A stretch of 64,000 bases of DNA from Bradyrhizobium sp. CIAT3101 (GCF_029714945.1 NZ_CP121634.1:3431001-3495000), one strand, 5' to 3'; shown: positions 33,331 through 42,462, counted from the stretch's first letter. Made by a program: numbers and translations. The notes: generated by a model not told the origin, from the letters alone.

Positions 33331-33645
33331 TTAGGCCGCCTTCTTCTTGGAAGCGGGGACGTCGAGGACGCCCATGATGTCGCTTTCCTTCATGATCAAG
33401 AGATCGACGCCGTCGATCTTCACTTCGGTGCCGGACCACTTGCCGAACAGCACGCGGTCGCCGACCTTCAGGTCGATCGGGATCAGCTTGCCAGCCTCGT
33501 CGCGGCCACCGGGGCCAACGGCGACGACTTCACCCTGCGAGGGCTTTTCCTTGGCAGTGTCGGGGATGATGATGCCGCCGGCGGTCTTCTCTTCTGCGTC
33601 GATACGCTTGACCACGACGCGGTCGTGAAGCGGACGGAATTTCAT
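33331..33645 (-). CDS. groES: Co-chaperonin GroES
   Basis: A 104-residue co-chaperonin. The N-terminal [20 protein letters not shown], the mobile loop [19 protein letters not shown] (the GroEL-binding segment) and [16 protein letters not shown] are typical. It forms the heptameric lid of the GroEL folding chamber. It is the promoter-proximal gene of groES-groEL. A CIRCE inverted repeat and a -35/-10 pair lie just upstream. The last residues (PASKKKAA) are Lys-rich, as in rhizobial GroES proteins. Confidence 0.97.
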   Translation of the reverse strand: MKFRPLHDRVVVKRIDAEEKTAGGIIIPDTAKEKPSQGEVVAVGPGGRDEAGKLIPIDLKVGDRVLFGKWSGTEVKIDGVDLLIMKESDIMGVLDVPASKKKAA

Positions 33646-33688
33646 GCAGCTCTCCTAAGCATTTGCACGAGTTAAGGATTTTTTGGCA

Positions 33689-33757
33689 TTAGCAGTCTGT
33701 GCCCACGAGTGCTAGCACAGGCGAGGCTGAAATAGGACAGGAATTTTGCGGGGGCAA
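33689..33757 (-). promoter_or_regulatory. groES promoter and CIRCE element (HrcA operator)
   Basis: TTAGCAGTC-N9-GAGTGCTAG (33689-33715) matches the CIRCE consensus TTAGCACTC-N9-GAGTGCTAA with one change in each arm. On the minus strand, TTGCCC (33757-33752) and TATTTC (33734-33729), 17 bases apart, form the promoter. The operator lies just downstream of the predicted start site, the usual place for HrcA repression. Confidence 0.85.
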
Positions 33758-34034
33758 GGGCTTCTAGCAGAAAAATCGGCACTCTGAAGGCCCGCCCTGC
33801 CAAAATCTCTTTACCATCGTTAACCGAGCTTGGGGACCCGCCGGGGCCGTATTAGCACGGAGCTGTCTCTGCTGCTAAAGCATTGAATTTCAACAGCTTG
33901 TTAAACCTTTGGGCTTGAGATGGATTATCAGTTTGCGTCACATTTCTCTCATGTGAGCGCATCTCCACCGGGTGGCTCGTAAGCAGCGTACCGGCAAGCC
34001 GCCCCCTGAATGCGCTCCTGCAAAGGAGGTTGGC
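33758..34034. other. Intergenic region upstream of the Usg-family gene
   Basis: About 280 bases between the divergent groES and Usg-family genes. A frame beginning with GTG at 33972 leads into the Usg gene, but the AAAGGAGG box at 34022-34029 marks the later start. No structured element is seen beyond the groES promoter. Confidence 0.4.
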
Positions 34035-34322
34035 ATGGGATTGCGGGTTGGGGGCGTTTCCGAGGACTTCCGGAAACAGATGCTGGGCTACGGGCTGACG
34101 ACGGCCCAGATTCTCTACCGGATGCCGGATCACCCGTCGCTGCTCCAGACTTACGTCTGGCAGAACTACGACATGTTTCCGAAATTCCCGGCGCTGACAG
34201 ACTTCCTCGCGTTCTGGACCGAGAAGCTCGACGGGCCGCTGCATTCGGTGACGGTGGCGCATTCCAAGCTGATCAAGCCGGCCGAGCTGCGCGCCGTGGA
34301 CGGCGTGTTCCGATTGAATTGA
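34035..34322 (+). CDS. usg: Usg family protein
   Basis: A 95-residue protein of the Usg family, found widely in Alphaproteobacteria and named after a gene near trp genes. The pattern GYGLTTAQILYRMPDHPSLL, then TYVWQNYDMFPKFPALTDFL and WTEKLDGPLHSVTVAH, is characteristic. The function is unproven; early naming as a phosphoribosylanthranilate isomerase subunit was not confirmed. A strong AAAGGAGG box 6 bases before the ATG at 34035 sets the start against an upstream GTG at 33972. It is a single gene and is followed by a palindromic repeat. Confidence 0.85.
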   Translation: MGLRVGGVSEDFRKQMLGYGLTTAQILYRMPDHPSLLQTYVWQNYDMFPKFPALTDFLAFWTEKLDGPLHSVTVAHSKLIKPAELRAVDGVFRLN

Positions 34323-34354
34323 GATAGGGCCCAGGTCTCGCGGCGAGCACCGCT

Positions 34355-34484
34355 CTCGTAGGGTGGGCAAAGGCGCGCAAGCGCCGTGCCCACGATCTCT
34401 TCATGATCACGCGCAGAACGTGGGCACGCTTCCGCCTTCGCTCTTCGAGCTTCGGCGGACAAGTCGCTTTGCCCACCCTACGAG
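34355..34484. repeat. Palindromic intergenic repeat with 18-bp perfect arms
   Basis: CTCGTAGGGTGGGCAAAG (34355-34372) and its exact reverse complement (34467-34484) enclose a central region with further symmetric pieces (GTGCCCACG and CGTGGGCAC). It lies between the Usg and cupin genes. The ends resemble the element at 56202-56291 (CGTAGGG/CCCTACG). Confidence 0.8.
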
Positions 34485-34533
34485 ACCTGTTTCCGTGTTA
34501 GCCTCTTCCCATAACAACAGGGGAGGCCGGCTC

Positions 34534-35100
34534 ATGGCCAAGACAACAACCAAAAAAACAAAATCGCGCAGCGCAGCCCAGACCGCTGTGAAGAAACGAA
34601 GCGGTGCCAAGGCCGCCGTGCGTTCCTCCGCACGCAAGGCCGTGAAGTCGAAGGCGCGCACGACCACCGCCAAGACTTCAGCGAAAACGTCCGCGACGAA
34701 GAAACCCGGCCGCCCAAGGCAGCGCATCGCCATCAGCCATCACCGCGAGGAAGATTTCAAAGCCGACGGCCTGCGCGCCTACGCCAAGTATCGCGACCTC
34801 GGCATTGCCGCGGCCAGCCACGGCCTCGCGCAAGCCCACGTGATCCGCCTGCAGGGTCCCTGCGATCCTGCCGAGGTTTCGAAGCTCCACTTCCACGATG
34901 TCGACTTCCAGATGGTCTACGTGCTCAAGGGCTGGGTGAAGACCTACATGGACGGGCAGGGCGAGACCCTGATGAAAGAAGGCAGCGCCTGGACCCAGCC
35001 GCCGAAGATCAAGCACATGATTTTGGATTACTCCGATGACGTCGAACTGCTGGAAGTGATCCTGCCGGCGGAGTTCAAGACGGTGGAGCTGAAGGCGTAG
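34534..35100 (+). CDS. Cupin-domain protein with histone-H1-like Lys/Ala-rich N-terminus
   Basis: A 188-residue protein in two parts. Residues 1-65 are extremely Lys/Ala/Thr/Arg-rich (MAKTTTKKTKSRSAAQ, then KAVKSKARTTTAKTSAKTS), like the tails of histone-H1-like and PhaF-type DNA-associated proteins. Residues about 75-188 form a single cupin barrel: LHFHDVDFQMVYVLKGWVKT supplies two histidines, and a late KHMILDYSDDVELLEV strand. A basic tail on a cupin is unusual and could bring the enzyme to nucleic acid or another polyanion. The cupin substrate is unknown. A GGGGAGG box supports the ATG at 34534. Confidence 0.75.
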   Translation: MAKTTTKKTKSRSAAQTAVKKRSGAKAAVRSSARKAVKSKARTTTAKTSAKTSATKKPGRPRQRIAISHHREEDFKADGLRAYAKYRDLGIAAASHGLAQAHVIRLQGPCDPAEVSKLHFHDVDFQMVYVLKGWVKTYMDGQGETLMKEGSAWTQPPKIKHMILDYSDDVELLEVILPAEFKTVELKA

Positions 35101-35144
35101 GCCACTCTCTCCACGTCGTTGCGAGAAGCCCGCGATGACAGCGC

Positions 35145-35231
35145 GTAGCCCGGATGGGAGCGAAGCGAAATCCGGGAAAGTCTCTCCCCGGCGAAGCTGG
35201 TCCCGGATTGCGCTGCGCTCCATCCGAGCTA
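35145..35231. repeat. Palindromic intergenic repeat, type A copy 2
   Basis: GTAGCCCGGATGGGAGCG at the left and TCCCGGATTGCGCTGCGC then TCCATCCGAGC at the right match the element at 11637-11719. Internal sequence differs. It follows the cupin gene. Confidence 0.8.
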
Positions 35232-35395
35232 TGGCGTCCGTATGAAGGGCTCCAGGCAATCCCTAAAAAGCCCGCGATCCGGGAAACCGGGCCGTTACCA
35301 GTCGGAAGGTTCCTGCCGCCCGCAGGGCTTGCGCTAACCCGTCGAAAACATTCCTCGCGTCAACTCAAGGCTGTGAGAACGCGAGAGATGCATTC

Positions 35396-36610
35396 ATGGC
35401 GACCACTTTTGGCCGACGCGGCGTTGTAGCGCCAGCTCCAGGTCGATCGTTTCAACCCGCCGCGCCGATCGCCCCGGCGGTCGAGCGCGACGACACTCAG
35501 CCCTCGTCCGATGAGGGCTCGCTGTTTCGCGACAACAGGCTTCTGGCCGATATCCCTTTCCTCACCATTGGCCTGATTTTCGTTCTGCTGCTCGTCTATG
35601 CGCTGCAACGCAGCCTGGCCATCGACATTGCCAAGGATGGCTCACTCGATGTCCGCTCGCTGATCGCTCAGGGCGCATCCGGCTACGATCTGGTCGTCGG
35701 ACGGGGAGAGTGGTGGCGGATCGGCCTTGCGCCGCTTCTGCATGGCAGCCAGTGGCACCTCGTCGGCAATTGCGTTGCGCTGTTCATCGTCGGCGTCAGG
35801 CTGGAGAGCCTCATCGGCCGTGGCTGGTTTTCGCTGATCTTCGTCGCCAGCGCAGTCGCCGGCGAAATCGGCTCGTTGCTGGGCAATGGCCCCGCCGTCG
35901 CGGTGGGCGTCGGTGCGTCCGGCGCCATTACCGGGCTCATCGCCGCGCTGTTCGTATCGAGCTTCGATCCGGAGGCGGACGCCGCGCAAACAATCTCGCG
36001 ACTGAAGACGTCGCTGTTCTTCGGCATTCCCGCGCTGCTGCCGCTCGCCTTTGGCGCCTCCGGCAACGTCAACTACTATGCCCATGCAGGCGGTGCGCTG
36101 GCCGGCGCCGCGCTTGCGATCACGCCGTGGCTCGCCTTCTGGTCCTATGACAGCCTGCCACGGAGCGCCGGCATGACGTTGTTCGCAGGATTGGCGGTGT
36201 CTCTGGTCTGCGCCGGCTTCGCCGCCATGCATTATTCATCCTACATGGCCGATGCCTTGCACTACATCCGCGCGTCGGAAGCGCCGACGAATGCTGAAGA
36301 GATGGCGAGCCGGTCGCTCGATCTCGTGACCCGCTATCCGAAGGACCCGCGGGCTCATCTGTTCCGCGCGATCGCCTACCTGGAAAAAGCCAGCTTCAAC
36401 TCCGCCGAGACCGAAGCGCGAACCGCCATGTCGCTCGCCGCCTCGGATGTCGCGGGCGGGCCGGTGCGCTCCGGCGCGCAGAGCCTTATGGCGGTGTTGC
36501 TGCTGGCACAGGGACGAACCAGCGAGGCGAAGGCCATGGCGGCCGAGCCGTGCCGCGCCAAGATGGCTGAAGTGCGTCGCATCCTGCAGAAGCAGAAACT
36601 GTGCAGCTGA
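35396..36610 (+). CDS. Rhomboid family intramembrane serine protease with TPR-like tail
   Basis: A 404-residue protein. A 50-residue cytoplasmic N-terminus leads to about six to seven membrane helices. The active-site serine is in GVGASGAITGL and the partner histidine in NYYAHAGGALAG; the WHLVGN motif follows HGSQ, as in active rhomboids. The final 115 residues after the last membrane helix (MASRSLDLVTRYPKDPRAHLFRA) form a helical, TPR-like domain. It cleaves membrane proteins within the bilayer; substrates are unknown. The last 30 residues (AEVRRILQKQKLCS) are basic. It lies alone, divergent from none and converging with the LysR pseudogene at the 3' end. Confidence 0.88.
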   Translation: MATTFGRRGVVAPAPGRSFQPAAPIAPAVERDDTQPSSDEGSLFRDNRLLADIPFLTIGLIFVLLLVYALQRSLAIDIAKDGSLDVRSLIAQGASGYDLVVGRGEWWRIGLAPLLHGSQWHLVGNCVALFIVGVRLESLIGRGWFSLIFVASAVAGEIGSLLGNGPAVAVGVGASGAITGLIAALFVSSFDPEADAAQTISRLKTSLFFGIPALLPLAFGASGNVNYYAHAGGALAGAALAITPWLAFWSYDSLPRSAGMTLFAGLAVSLVCAGFAAMHYSSYMADALHYIRASEAPTNAEEMASRSLDLVTRYPKDPRAHLFRAIAYLEKASFNSAETEARTAMSLAASDVAGGPVRSGAQSLMAVLLLAQGRTSEAKAMAAEPCRAKMAEVRRILQKQKLCS

Positions 36611-36629
36611 GCGGAATTGCGCCGGTCGC

Positions 36630-37549
36630 CTACCGCTCGAGATAGCCCAACTCCGCGCCCATGACCTTGCGGGCATATTCGCCGAAGGCATCAATCAACC
36701 GGCCGGGCGCGGCATGAGGTGGATGGAGCAGCGCGATCGTCACGGGGACGATAGGGTTGAAGGGGCGCGTGACCAGAGCCGCGCCGGAGCTTTCGTCGTG
36801 TGCGGCAATCGGGTTGATGATGCTGACGCCGAGGCCGGCTGCGACCAGGGCACAGACCGATGCGCCCAGATCGGTCTCGGCAACAATGCGGCGTGCAACG
36901 CCCGCCTGCGCGAAGATCGCATCGATGCGATCGTAGAGCGGACTCCCTGTGGCGAAGGAGATGAAGGCCTCATCGGCGAAGTCGGCAGGGCGCAGCGTCT
37001 TCTTCTGCGCAAGGCGATGTGCTTTCGGCATGATTGCGACGCAACGTGTCCTGAGCACCGGCTCGACATGCACCCCCGCAACCTCGCCATAGAGCATGGC
37101 CAACCCGATGTCGCAGAGCCCGGAGCTGATCCAGTCGTGCACGGCGCTCGCCGTGCCGGACCGGATCGAGATCATCACATGCGGATAGTCCATCTTGAAA
37201 CGCGCCGCGATGCGCGTCAGCAGGCCGCCGGCCAGGCGCGGCATCGCCGCAACGCTTAGCCGACCCATACCGAACGAACGGATGCTGGCTGCGCTGGCCT
37301 CCAGTCCGGCGAGGCCGATGAAGGTCTTCTCGACCTCCTGAAAAAAGCGCGATCCGTCCACGGTCGGGCGGAGGCGACCGCCGCTGCGGTCGAACAGCGG
37401 GAATTGCGTGATCGCTTCCGCTGCCCGATCAGGCGGCTGATCTGGGGTTGCGAGGTATGCATGCGCTGAGCTGCCTGCGTCATCGATCCCGTCACGAAGA
37501 CCGCCCGAAAGGCCTCCACATGCTTCAAGCCCATCCGTCTGGTGGCCAT
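36630..37549 (-). pseudogene. LysR family regulator broken by a frameshift
   Basis: Two overlapping frames together make one LysR protein. The first (from 37549) gives MGLKHVEAFRAVFVTGSMTQ and QISRLIGQ, the HTH start. The other frame continues with AEAITQFPLFDRSGGRLRP and GSRFFQEVEKTFIG to a complete effector domain ending at 36630. One base appears deleted near 37428: inserting G would restore LIGQAEAITQFPLFDR. Either it is a pseudogene or a sequencing error. It is divergent from the periplasmic binding-protein gene and would be its likely regulator if repaired. The rest of the chain has no other stop. Confidence 0.8.
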
Positions 37550-37699
37550 ATCAAATCCGTATAGGAGAGTGTGAAACTGGAATTTCATCAGATCGACCTT
37601 TTGGACGATAGTCCAGAGCATGAAGCCGTTCGCGCCGGGCCGTCCTTTCGTTGGCTACCGTGGACGGCATCACGGACATCAGCGGAAGAAGGGGACGAG

Positions 37700-38620
37700 A
37701 TGAAAGCGATAACGATCAAGGCGCTCGCCGCGGCGGCCGTCGCTGCTTTTGTTCTTTCCGGCGAGGCCATGGCGCAGGGTGCGGGCAGGCTCGACAAGAT
37801 CCGTGAGACCGGCTCGATCACGCTGGGGTATCCCGAGACCTCGGTGCCCTTCGCTTATCTCGATGGCAACCAGAAGCCGATCGGCTACACCGTGGAAATC
37901 TGTGAACAGGTGGTGCAGGCGATCAAGACGGCCCTCAAGCTCCCCAAGCTCGAGATCCGCTATCAACCCATCACCTCGGCGACGCGCATTCAGCTGCTAG
38001 CCAACGGCACGATCGATCTGGAATGCGGCAACACCACCAACAATATCGAGCGGCACAAGCTCGCCGCTTTTTCTCCCACCATCTTCGTTGCGCAGGTGGT
38101 CCTCGTCGCGCGCAAGGATGGCGGGGTCGATGTCAACGACCCGACTTCGTTTCGCGGCAAGGCCATCGCTGCCCAGGCCGGCGGCCAGACTTTCAAGGTG
38201 ATCACGCTGATCAACGCCAAGAACAATCTCGGCATCTCGGTGGTGCCGGCCAAGGACACCGCCGAGACCTTCCTGATGCTGTCGTCGGGCCGTGCGGCCG
38301 GCACCGCCAACGACGACGGTCTCGCCTATGCCACGGTCGCAACTTCAAGGACGCCGGATGACTTCGTGATCGGCAGCAAGGGTCTCGAGATGGCGCCTTA
38401 CGGCATCGTCGAACCCAAGGATGATCCTGCCTTCAAGAAGGTGGTCGACGAAGCCGTGATCGACCTGATGAAGAACGGACAGATTGCGGCGCTCTACGAC
38501 AAATATTTCAATTCACCGATCCCGCCGTATGGCCTCAACCTGAAATTCCCGATGAGCGCCGCCCTCAAGCGGGCGCTGGCCAACCCAACCGATTCCGGCG
38601 ACCCGGCAGCCTACGAATGA
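37700..38620 (+). CDS. Amino-acid ABC transporter substrate-binding protein
   Basis: A 306-residue periplasmic binding protein of the SBP family 3, glutamate/aspartate-type (GltI-like). The signal peptide covers residues 1-26 (AAAAVAAFVLSGEAMAQ). The mature chain has RLDKIRETGSITLGYPETSVPFAYLD, ending VNDPTSFRGKAIAAQAGG and the C-terminal NSPIPPYGLNLKFPMSAALK. An AAGGGGA box precedes the ATG at 37700. The cognate permease and ATPase genes are not adjacent. It is followed by a threonine aldolase gene 27 bases downstream, so the imported amino acid may be processed by that enzyme. Confidence 0.9.
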   Translation: MKAITIKALAAAAVAAFVLSGEAMAQGAGRLDKIRETGSITLGYPETSVPFAYLDGNQKPIGYTVEICEQVVQAIKTALKLPKLEIRYQPITSATRIQLLANGTIDLECGNTTNNIERHKLAAFSPTIFVAQVVLVARKDGGVDVNDPTSFRGKAIAAQAGGQTFKVITLINAKNNLGISVVPAKDTAETFLMLSSGRAAGTANDDGLAYATVATSRTPDDFVIGSKGLEMAPYGIVEPKDDPAFKKVVDEAVIDLMKNGQIAALYDKYFNSPIPPYGLNLKFPMSAALKRALANPTDSGDPAAYE

Positions 38621-38647
38621 AGCACCAGGCGCTCTAGAGGTCCCGCA

Positions 38648-39718
38648 ATGGCAGATCAACATGTGACGAACGCGGCGGGCGCCGGGGCGCCGCCCATCGA
38701 CCTGCGCAGCGACACGGTCACCAAGCCGACCGAGGCGATGTATGCCCGCATGGCCTCGGCGCCGATCGGTGATGACGGGCTCGACGGTGACCCCACGGTA
38801 CGGGAGTTGGAGGCCGTCGCGGCTGCCGCATTGGGCAAGGAGGCCGGCCTGTTTGTGCCAAGCTGCACCATGGCCAATCTGCTGGCGACGCTGGCGCAGT
38901 CGCAGCGCAGCGAACAGATCGTGCTGGAATCGCGTGCCCATATGTACACCTCCGAGCGAGGAGCGGCGACATTCACGGGACAGTTCTACCTCGCTGTTGC
39001 CGGTACCGACGGCGCGATGGACCTGAACTTGCTGGAGGATGCCCTACAGAGCGACGGGCACAAGCTCAGGACCGCCCTTGTCGCGATGGAAACCTCGCAC
39101 AACAATGCAAGTGGCGCCGTGCTGCCGCTGGAGCACATGCAGGCGGTGCACGCCATGGCTTCGGCGCGTGGCGTCCCTGTGCATCTCGACGGTGCGCGGC
39201 TCTTCAACGCCGCGGTCGCGCTCGAAACGGCGCCGGCCGCGGTTGCGAGGCATTGCGACACGGTCTCGCTGTGCCTATCGAAGGGCCTGAGCGCGCCGGC
39301 CGGTGCCGTGCTCGCAGGGCCGGGCGCGGCGATCGACCGGAGCCGCAGATTTCGCCGCATGCTGGGAGGCACGCAGCGCCAGATCGGCATCCTGGCTGCC
39401 GCCGGCCTGGAGGCCGTTCAGGTCATGGGCGTGCGTCTGGTGGAGGACCATCGGCGTGCGCGCGCTCTGAGCGATGCGCTGAACGGGATGCATCCGAGGA
39501 TCAGCGCGACAATCCCGCAAACGAATATCGTGCAGGTCGATGTCTCTCGCTCCGGGCGCGACAGCGCCGCGTGGTCGGAGGCTCTGGAGGGGATGGGCGT
39601 GAAGGCGAGGCCTTGGGGCAAGCAGCGATTGCGCTGCGTGACCCATCGCCATATCGAGGACGCGGATATTGAGCGCGCGGTCACGGCATTTCGCGCCGTG
39701 GCTGGAGCCTTGGCTTAG
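38648..39718 (+). CDS. ltaE: Low-specificity threonine aldolase
   Basis: A 356-residue PLP enzyme that cleaves L-threonine/L-allo-threonine to glycine and acetaldehyde. The start IDLRSDTVTKPTEAMYARM and GDDGLDGDPTVRELE are diagnostic, and the PLP lysine is K212 in LCLSKGLSAPAGAVL. The C-terminal domain contains RRMLGGTQRQIGILAAAGLEA. It lies 27 bases after the substrate-binding protein gene, so they are probably co-transcribed, giving import plus breakdown of a hydroxy-amino acid. Cytoplasmic, homotetramer in the family. No anomalies. Confidence 0.93.
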   Translation: MADQHVTNAAGAGAPPIDLRSDTVTKPTEAMYARMASAPIGDDGLDGDPTVRELEAVAAAALGKEAGLFVPSCTMANLLATLAQSQRSEQIVLESRAHMYTSERGAATFTGQFYLAVAGTDGAMDLNLLEDALQSDGHKLRTALVAMETSHNNASGAVLPLEHMQAVHAMASARGVPVHLDGARLFNAAVALETAPAAVARHCDTVSLCLSKGLSAPAGAVLAGPGAAIDRSRRFRRMLGGTQRQIGILAAAGLEAVQVMGVRLVEDHRRARALSDALNGMHPRISATIPQTNIVQVDVSRSGRDSAAWSEALEGMGVKARPWGKQRLRCVTHRHIEDADIERAVTAFRAVAGALA

Positions 39719-39753
39719 GGCATACGCTGAAGTGACGGGCTGCGGGCCTGTTG

Positions 39754-41004
39754 CTAACTCAACACCCCCACGATCGCGCCCATCAAGCACGTCGTCAGCG
39801 TGCCCGACACGATCGACTTCAGCCCCAGCGCGTTGATCTCGTCGCGCCGCTCCGGCGCCATCACACCGAGGCCGCCGATCATGATGCCGAGGCTGGCGAA
39901 GTTGGCGAAGCCGCACATCGCGTAGAGCATGATCAGGCGCGAGCGCGGATCGAGCGTACCCGGCGGCAGCTTTGAGAAGTCGACATAGGCGATCAGCTCG
40001 TTGAGCACAGTCTTGGTGCCCATCAGGCTGCCGGCGGTGACGGCCTGGTCCCAGGGCAATCCCATCAGCCAGCACACCGGCGCCATCACGAGGCCCAGCA
40101 ACCGCTGCAGCGAGATCGCACCGCCGCCGATGTTCGGCAGCAGGCCGAGGATGGCGTTGACGAGGTAGACCAGCGCCACCAGCACCAGCAGCATTGCGAC
40201 GATGTTGATCAATAGCTCGATCCCCGCGGTCGTGCCCTTCACGATCGCATCCATGGTGCCGGAGACTTCCATCTCCGGATCTTCCAGCGCGCCGCCGGTG
40301 CGCTTGTCTGATGTCTCGGGCACCATGATCAGGCTGACCAGGATCGCGGCCGGCGCCCCCAGCACCGAGGCGATGACGAAATGCGCGGCCGCATCGGGAA
40401 TAAGAGGAGCAAGGAGCGTCGCATAGAGCACCAGCACGGTGCCGGCGATGCCGGCCATGCCGCCGGTCATCACCAGAAACAATTCGCTGCGGCTCATCTG
40501 CGCCAGATACGGCCGCACGAACAGCGGCGCTTCGACCATGCCGAGGAAGATGTTGGCGGCGGTCGAGAGCCCGACCGCACCGCCGACGCCGAGCGTGCGT
40601 TCGAGCAGCCACGCCATGCCGCGCACGATCGGCGGCAGCACGCGCCAATAGAACAGCAGCGTCGTCAGCACGCTCATGACGAGCACGATCGGCAGCGCCT
40701 GGAACGCCAGGATGAAATCGGCGCCCGGTACCTTCAGGTCGAAGGGCAGGGGACCGCCGCCGACATAGCCGAACACGAAGGAGGAGCCCGCGCGCGAGGC
40801 CGCCGAGATGGCGCCGACCGCGTCATTGATGGCGCCGAAGGCATGCGCCACGATCGGCACCTTCAAGAGCACGATCGCGGTGACGAAGGTCACGACGAGG
40901 CCGATCAGCGCCTGCCGAAGCGAGACCGCGCGGCGATTCTCCGCCAGCGCGAACGCGATCAGCAGCAATGCGAAAACGCCGAGTGTCGATTGCAGCCGCA
41001 GCAT
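39754..41004 (-). CDS. Concentrative nucleoside transporter (NupC/CNT family)
   Basis: A 416-residue inner-membrane transporter of the CNT family, which imports nucleosides with protons or sodium. The ATG at 41004 starts at the first membrane helix (MLRLQSTLGVFALLLIAFAL). Family motifs are GLSTAANIFLGMVEAPLFVRPY, TGGMAGIAGTVLVLY and VMGTKTVLNELIAYV-like (SLMGTKTVLNELIAYV). About 10 membrane segments. The gene has no nucleoside-metabolic neighbours; it is convergent with the threonine aldolase gene and divergent from the MFS transporter gene. An upstream open frame (to 41091) lacks hydrophobic features and is rejected. Confidence 0.92.
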   Translation of the reverse strand: MLRLQSTLGVFALLLIAFALAENRRAVSLRQALIGLVVTFVTAIVLLKVPIVAHAFGAINDAVGAISAASRAGSSFVFGYVGGGPLPFDLKVPGADFILAFQALPIVLVMSVLTTLLFYWRVLPPIVRGMAWLLERTLGVGGAVGLSTAANIFLGMVEAPLFVRPYLAQMSRSELFLVMTGGMAGIAGTVLVLYATLLAPLIPDAAAHFVIASVLGAPAAILVSLIMVPETSDKRTGGALEDPEMEVSGTMDAIVKGTTAGIELLINIVAMLLVLVALVYLVNAILGLLPNIGGGAISLQRLLGLVMAPVCWLMGLPWDQAVTAGSLMGTKTVLNELIAYVDFSKLPPGTLDPRSRLIMLYAMCGFANFASLGIMIGGLGVMAPERRDEINALGLKSIVSGTLTTCLMGAIVGVLS

Positions 41005-41164
41005 GATGTCCCCAAAGCCCCAATGATTATGGCCGCGCGTGCGTTGCAAACGCAATGCCGGATGGCGCCGGGGGCCGCCCGCTGTTGACAAGCAGGCCCG
41101 CGTCAGCCACGCGGGGAGCGCGTCGATATCAGGGGCGGACCAGCCGAGCGTGACCGAAGAGGCA

Positions 41165-42400
41165 ATGCCAGAGCAGCCAGTTTCAGCCCGTCCGGCGGTC
41201 AGCGCCGGAGAGCTCCTCCGCCACCGCGCCTTCCTGTTCTTCCTGCTCTCGCGCAGCCTGTCACGCTTTTCCAGCCAGATCGCGGCGGTCGCGATCGGCT
41301 GGCAGATCTACGATCTCACCGGCTCGGCTTTCGACCTCGGCATGGTCGGGCTCGTACAGTTCGCGCCCACCGCGCTGCTCGTCTTCGTCGCCGGCCACGC
41401 CGCCGACCGTTTTGAGCGCAAGCGCGTGGTCCAGCTCTGCCAGCTGGTGGAAGCCGCGACCGCGCTCTATCTCGCCGTCATTACCTATCTCGGCGCGGTC
41501 AGCGAGGTGCAGATTTTCGTCGCGACCTTCGTGCTCGGCATTGCCGGCGCCTTCGAGAGCCCGACCACGGCGGCCCTGCTGCCGCTCATCGCGCCGCAGG
41601 GCTCGCTGCAGCGTGCCACCGCAGTAGCGAGCGGCGCAGGCCAGGTCGCGACCATCACCGGGCCGGCGCTCGGCGGCTTTGCCTATGCGATCGCGCCGCA
41701 TCTCGCTTACGCCGTGATGCTGCTGTTCTGGATTCTCGGGATGATCCTGACCGGCTTCATCCAGCCGCGTCCGCAGGCCGTGGCCAGGGACGAGAGCACG
41801 GACAATATCTTTGCCGGCGTCCGCTTCATCCGCAGCAATCCGGCGATCCTCGGCACCATCTCGCTCGATTTGTTCGCGGTGCTGTTCGGCGGCGTAACCG
41901 CGCTGCTGCCGATCTATGCCCGCGACATCCTGCAGACCGGTCCGGTCGGGCTCGGCGTGCTGCGTGCCGCGCCGGCCGTCGGCGCGCTGCTGATGACCAT
42001 GGTGCTGGCGCGCCACGCCATTACGCGGCATGTCGGCCTGCGCATGTTCCAGGCGGTGATCGTGTTCGGGGTGGCCACGATCGTGTTCGCGCTGTCGTCC
42101 TGGATGTGGCTGTCGGTGCTGTCGCTCGCAGTTCTGGGTGCCGCCGACACGATCAGCGTCGTGATCCGCTTCTCGCTGGTGCAATTGTCCACACCCGACG
42201 AGATGCGCGGCCGCGTCGGCGCGGTCAATTTTCTCTTCATCAACGCCTCGAACCAGCTCGGCCAGTTCGAGAGCGGGCTGACCGCCGCGCTGTTCGGCGC
42301 CATGCCGGCCGCCGTGCTCGGCGGCGTCTGCACGGTTGCGGTGGCCTTGCTGTGGATGAAGCTGTTCCCCAGCCTGCGGCAGGTGGAGAGTTTGGAGTAG
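41165..42400 (+). CDS. MFS transporter (EntS-like efflux type)
   Basis: A 411-residue major facilitator of the DUF894/EntS-type group. The first helix follows RHRAFLFFLLSRSLSRFSSQ, and the motif VAGHAADRFERKRVVQ is the conserved loop 2-3 signature; the second-half counterpart is weak. About 12 membrane helices. This group typically exports siderophores, lipids or drugs, so efflux is likely, but the substrate is unknown. The ATG at 41165 is preceded by a GAAGAGG box; an earlier GTG (41150) is a possible alternative. Divergent from the nucleoside transporter gene and followed by a palindromic repeat. Confidence 0.85.
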   Translation: MPEQPVSARPAVSAGELLRHRAFLFFLLSRSLSRFSSQIAAVAIGWQIYDLTGSAFDLGMVGLVQFAPTALLVFVAGHAADRFERKRVVQLCQLVEAATALYLAVITYLGAVSEVQIFVATFVLGIAGAFESPTTAALLPLIAPQGSLQRATAVASGAGQVATITGPALGGFAYAIAPHLAYAVMLLFWILGMILTGFIQPRPQAVARDESTDNIFAGVRFIRSNPAILGTISLDLFAVLFGGVTALLPIYARDILQTGPVGLGVLRAAPAVGALLMTMVLARHAITRHVGLRMFQAVIVFGVATIVFALSSWMWLSVLSLAVLGAADTISVVIRFSLVQLSTPDEMRGRVGAVNFLFINASNQLGQFESGLTAALFGAMPAAVLGGVCTVAVALLWMKLFPSLRQVESLE

Positions 42401-42402
42401 GG

Positions 42403-42462
42403 CTCGTGTCCCGGACGCGCTGCAGCGCGTCATTGCATGCCGCGCTGCGTCCGGGGCACGAG
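42403..42462. repeat. Palindromic intergenic repeat
   Basis: CTCGTGTCCCGGACGC (42403-42418) pairs with GCGTCCGGGGCACGAG (42447-42462), with one mismatch in 16. The centre holds a second hairpin (GCGCTGCAGCGC). It lies between the MFS gene and the convergent SDR gene. Confidence 0.75.
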
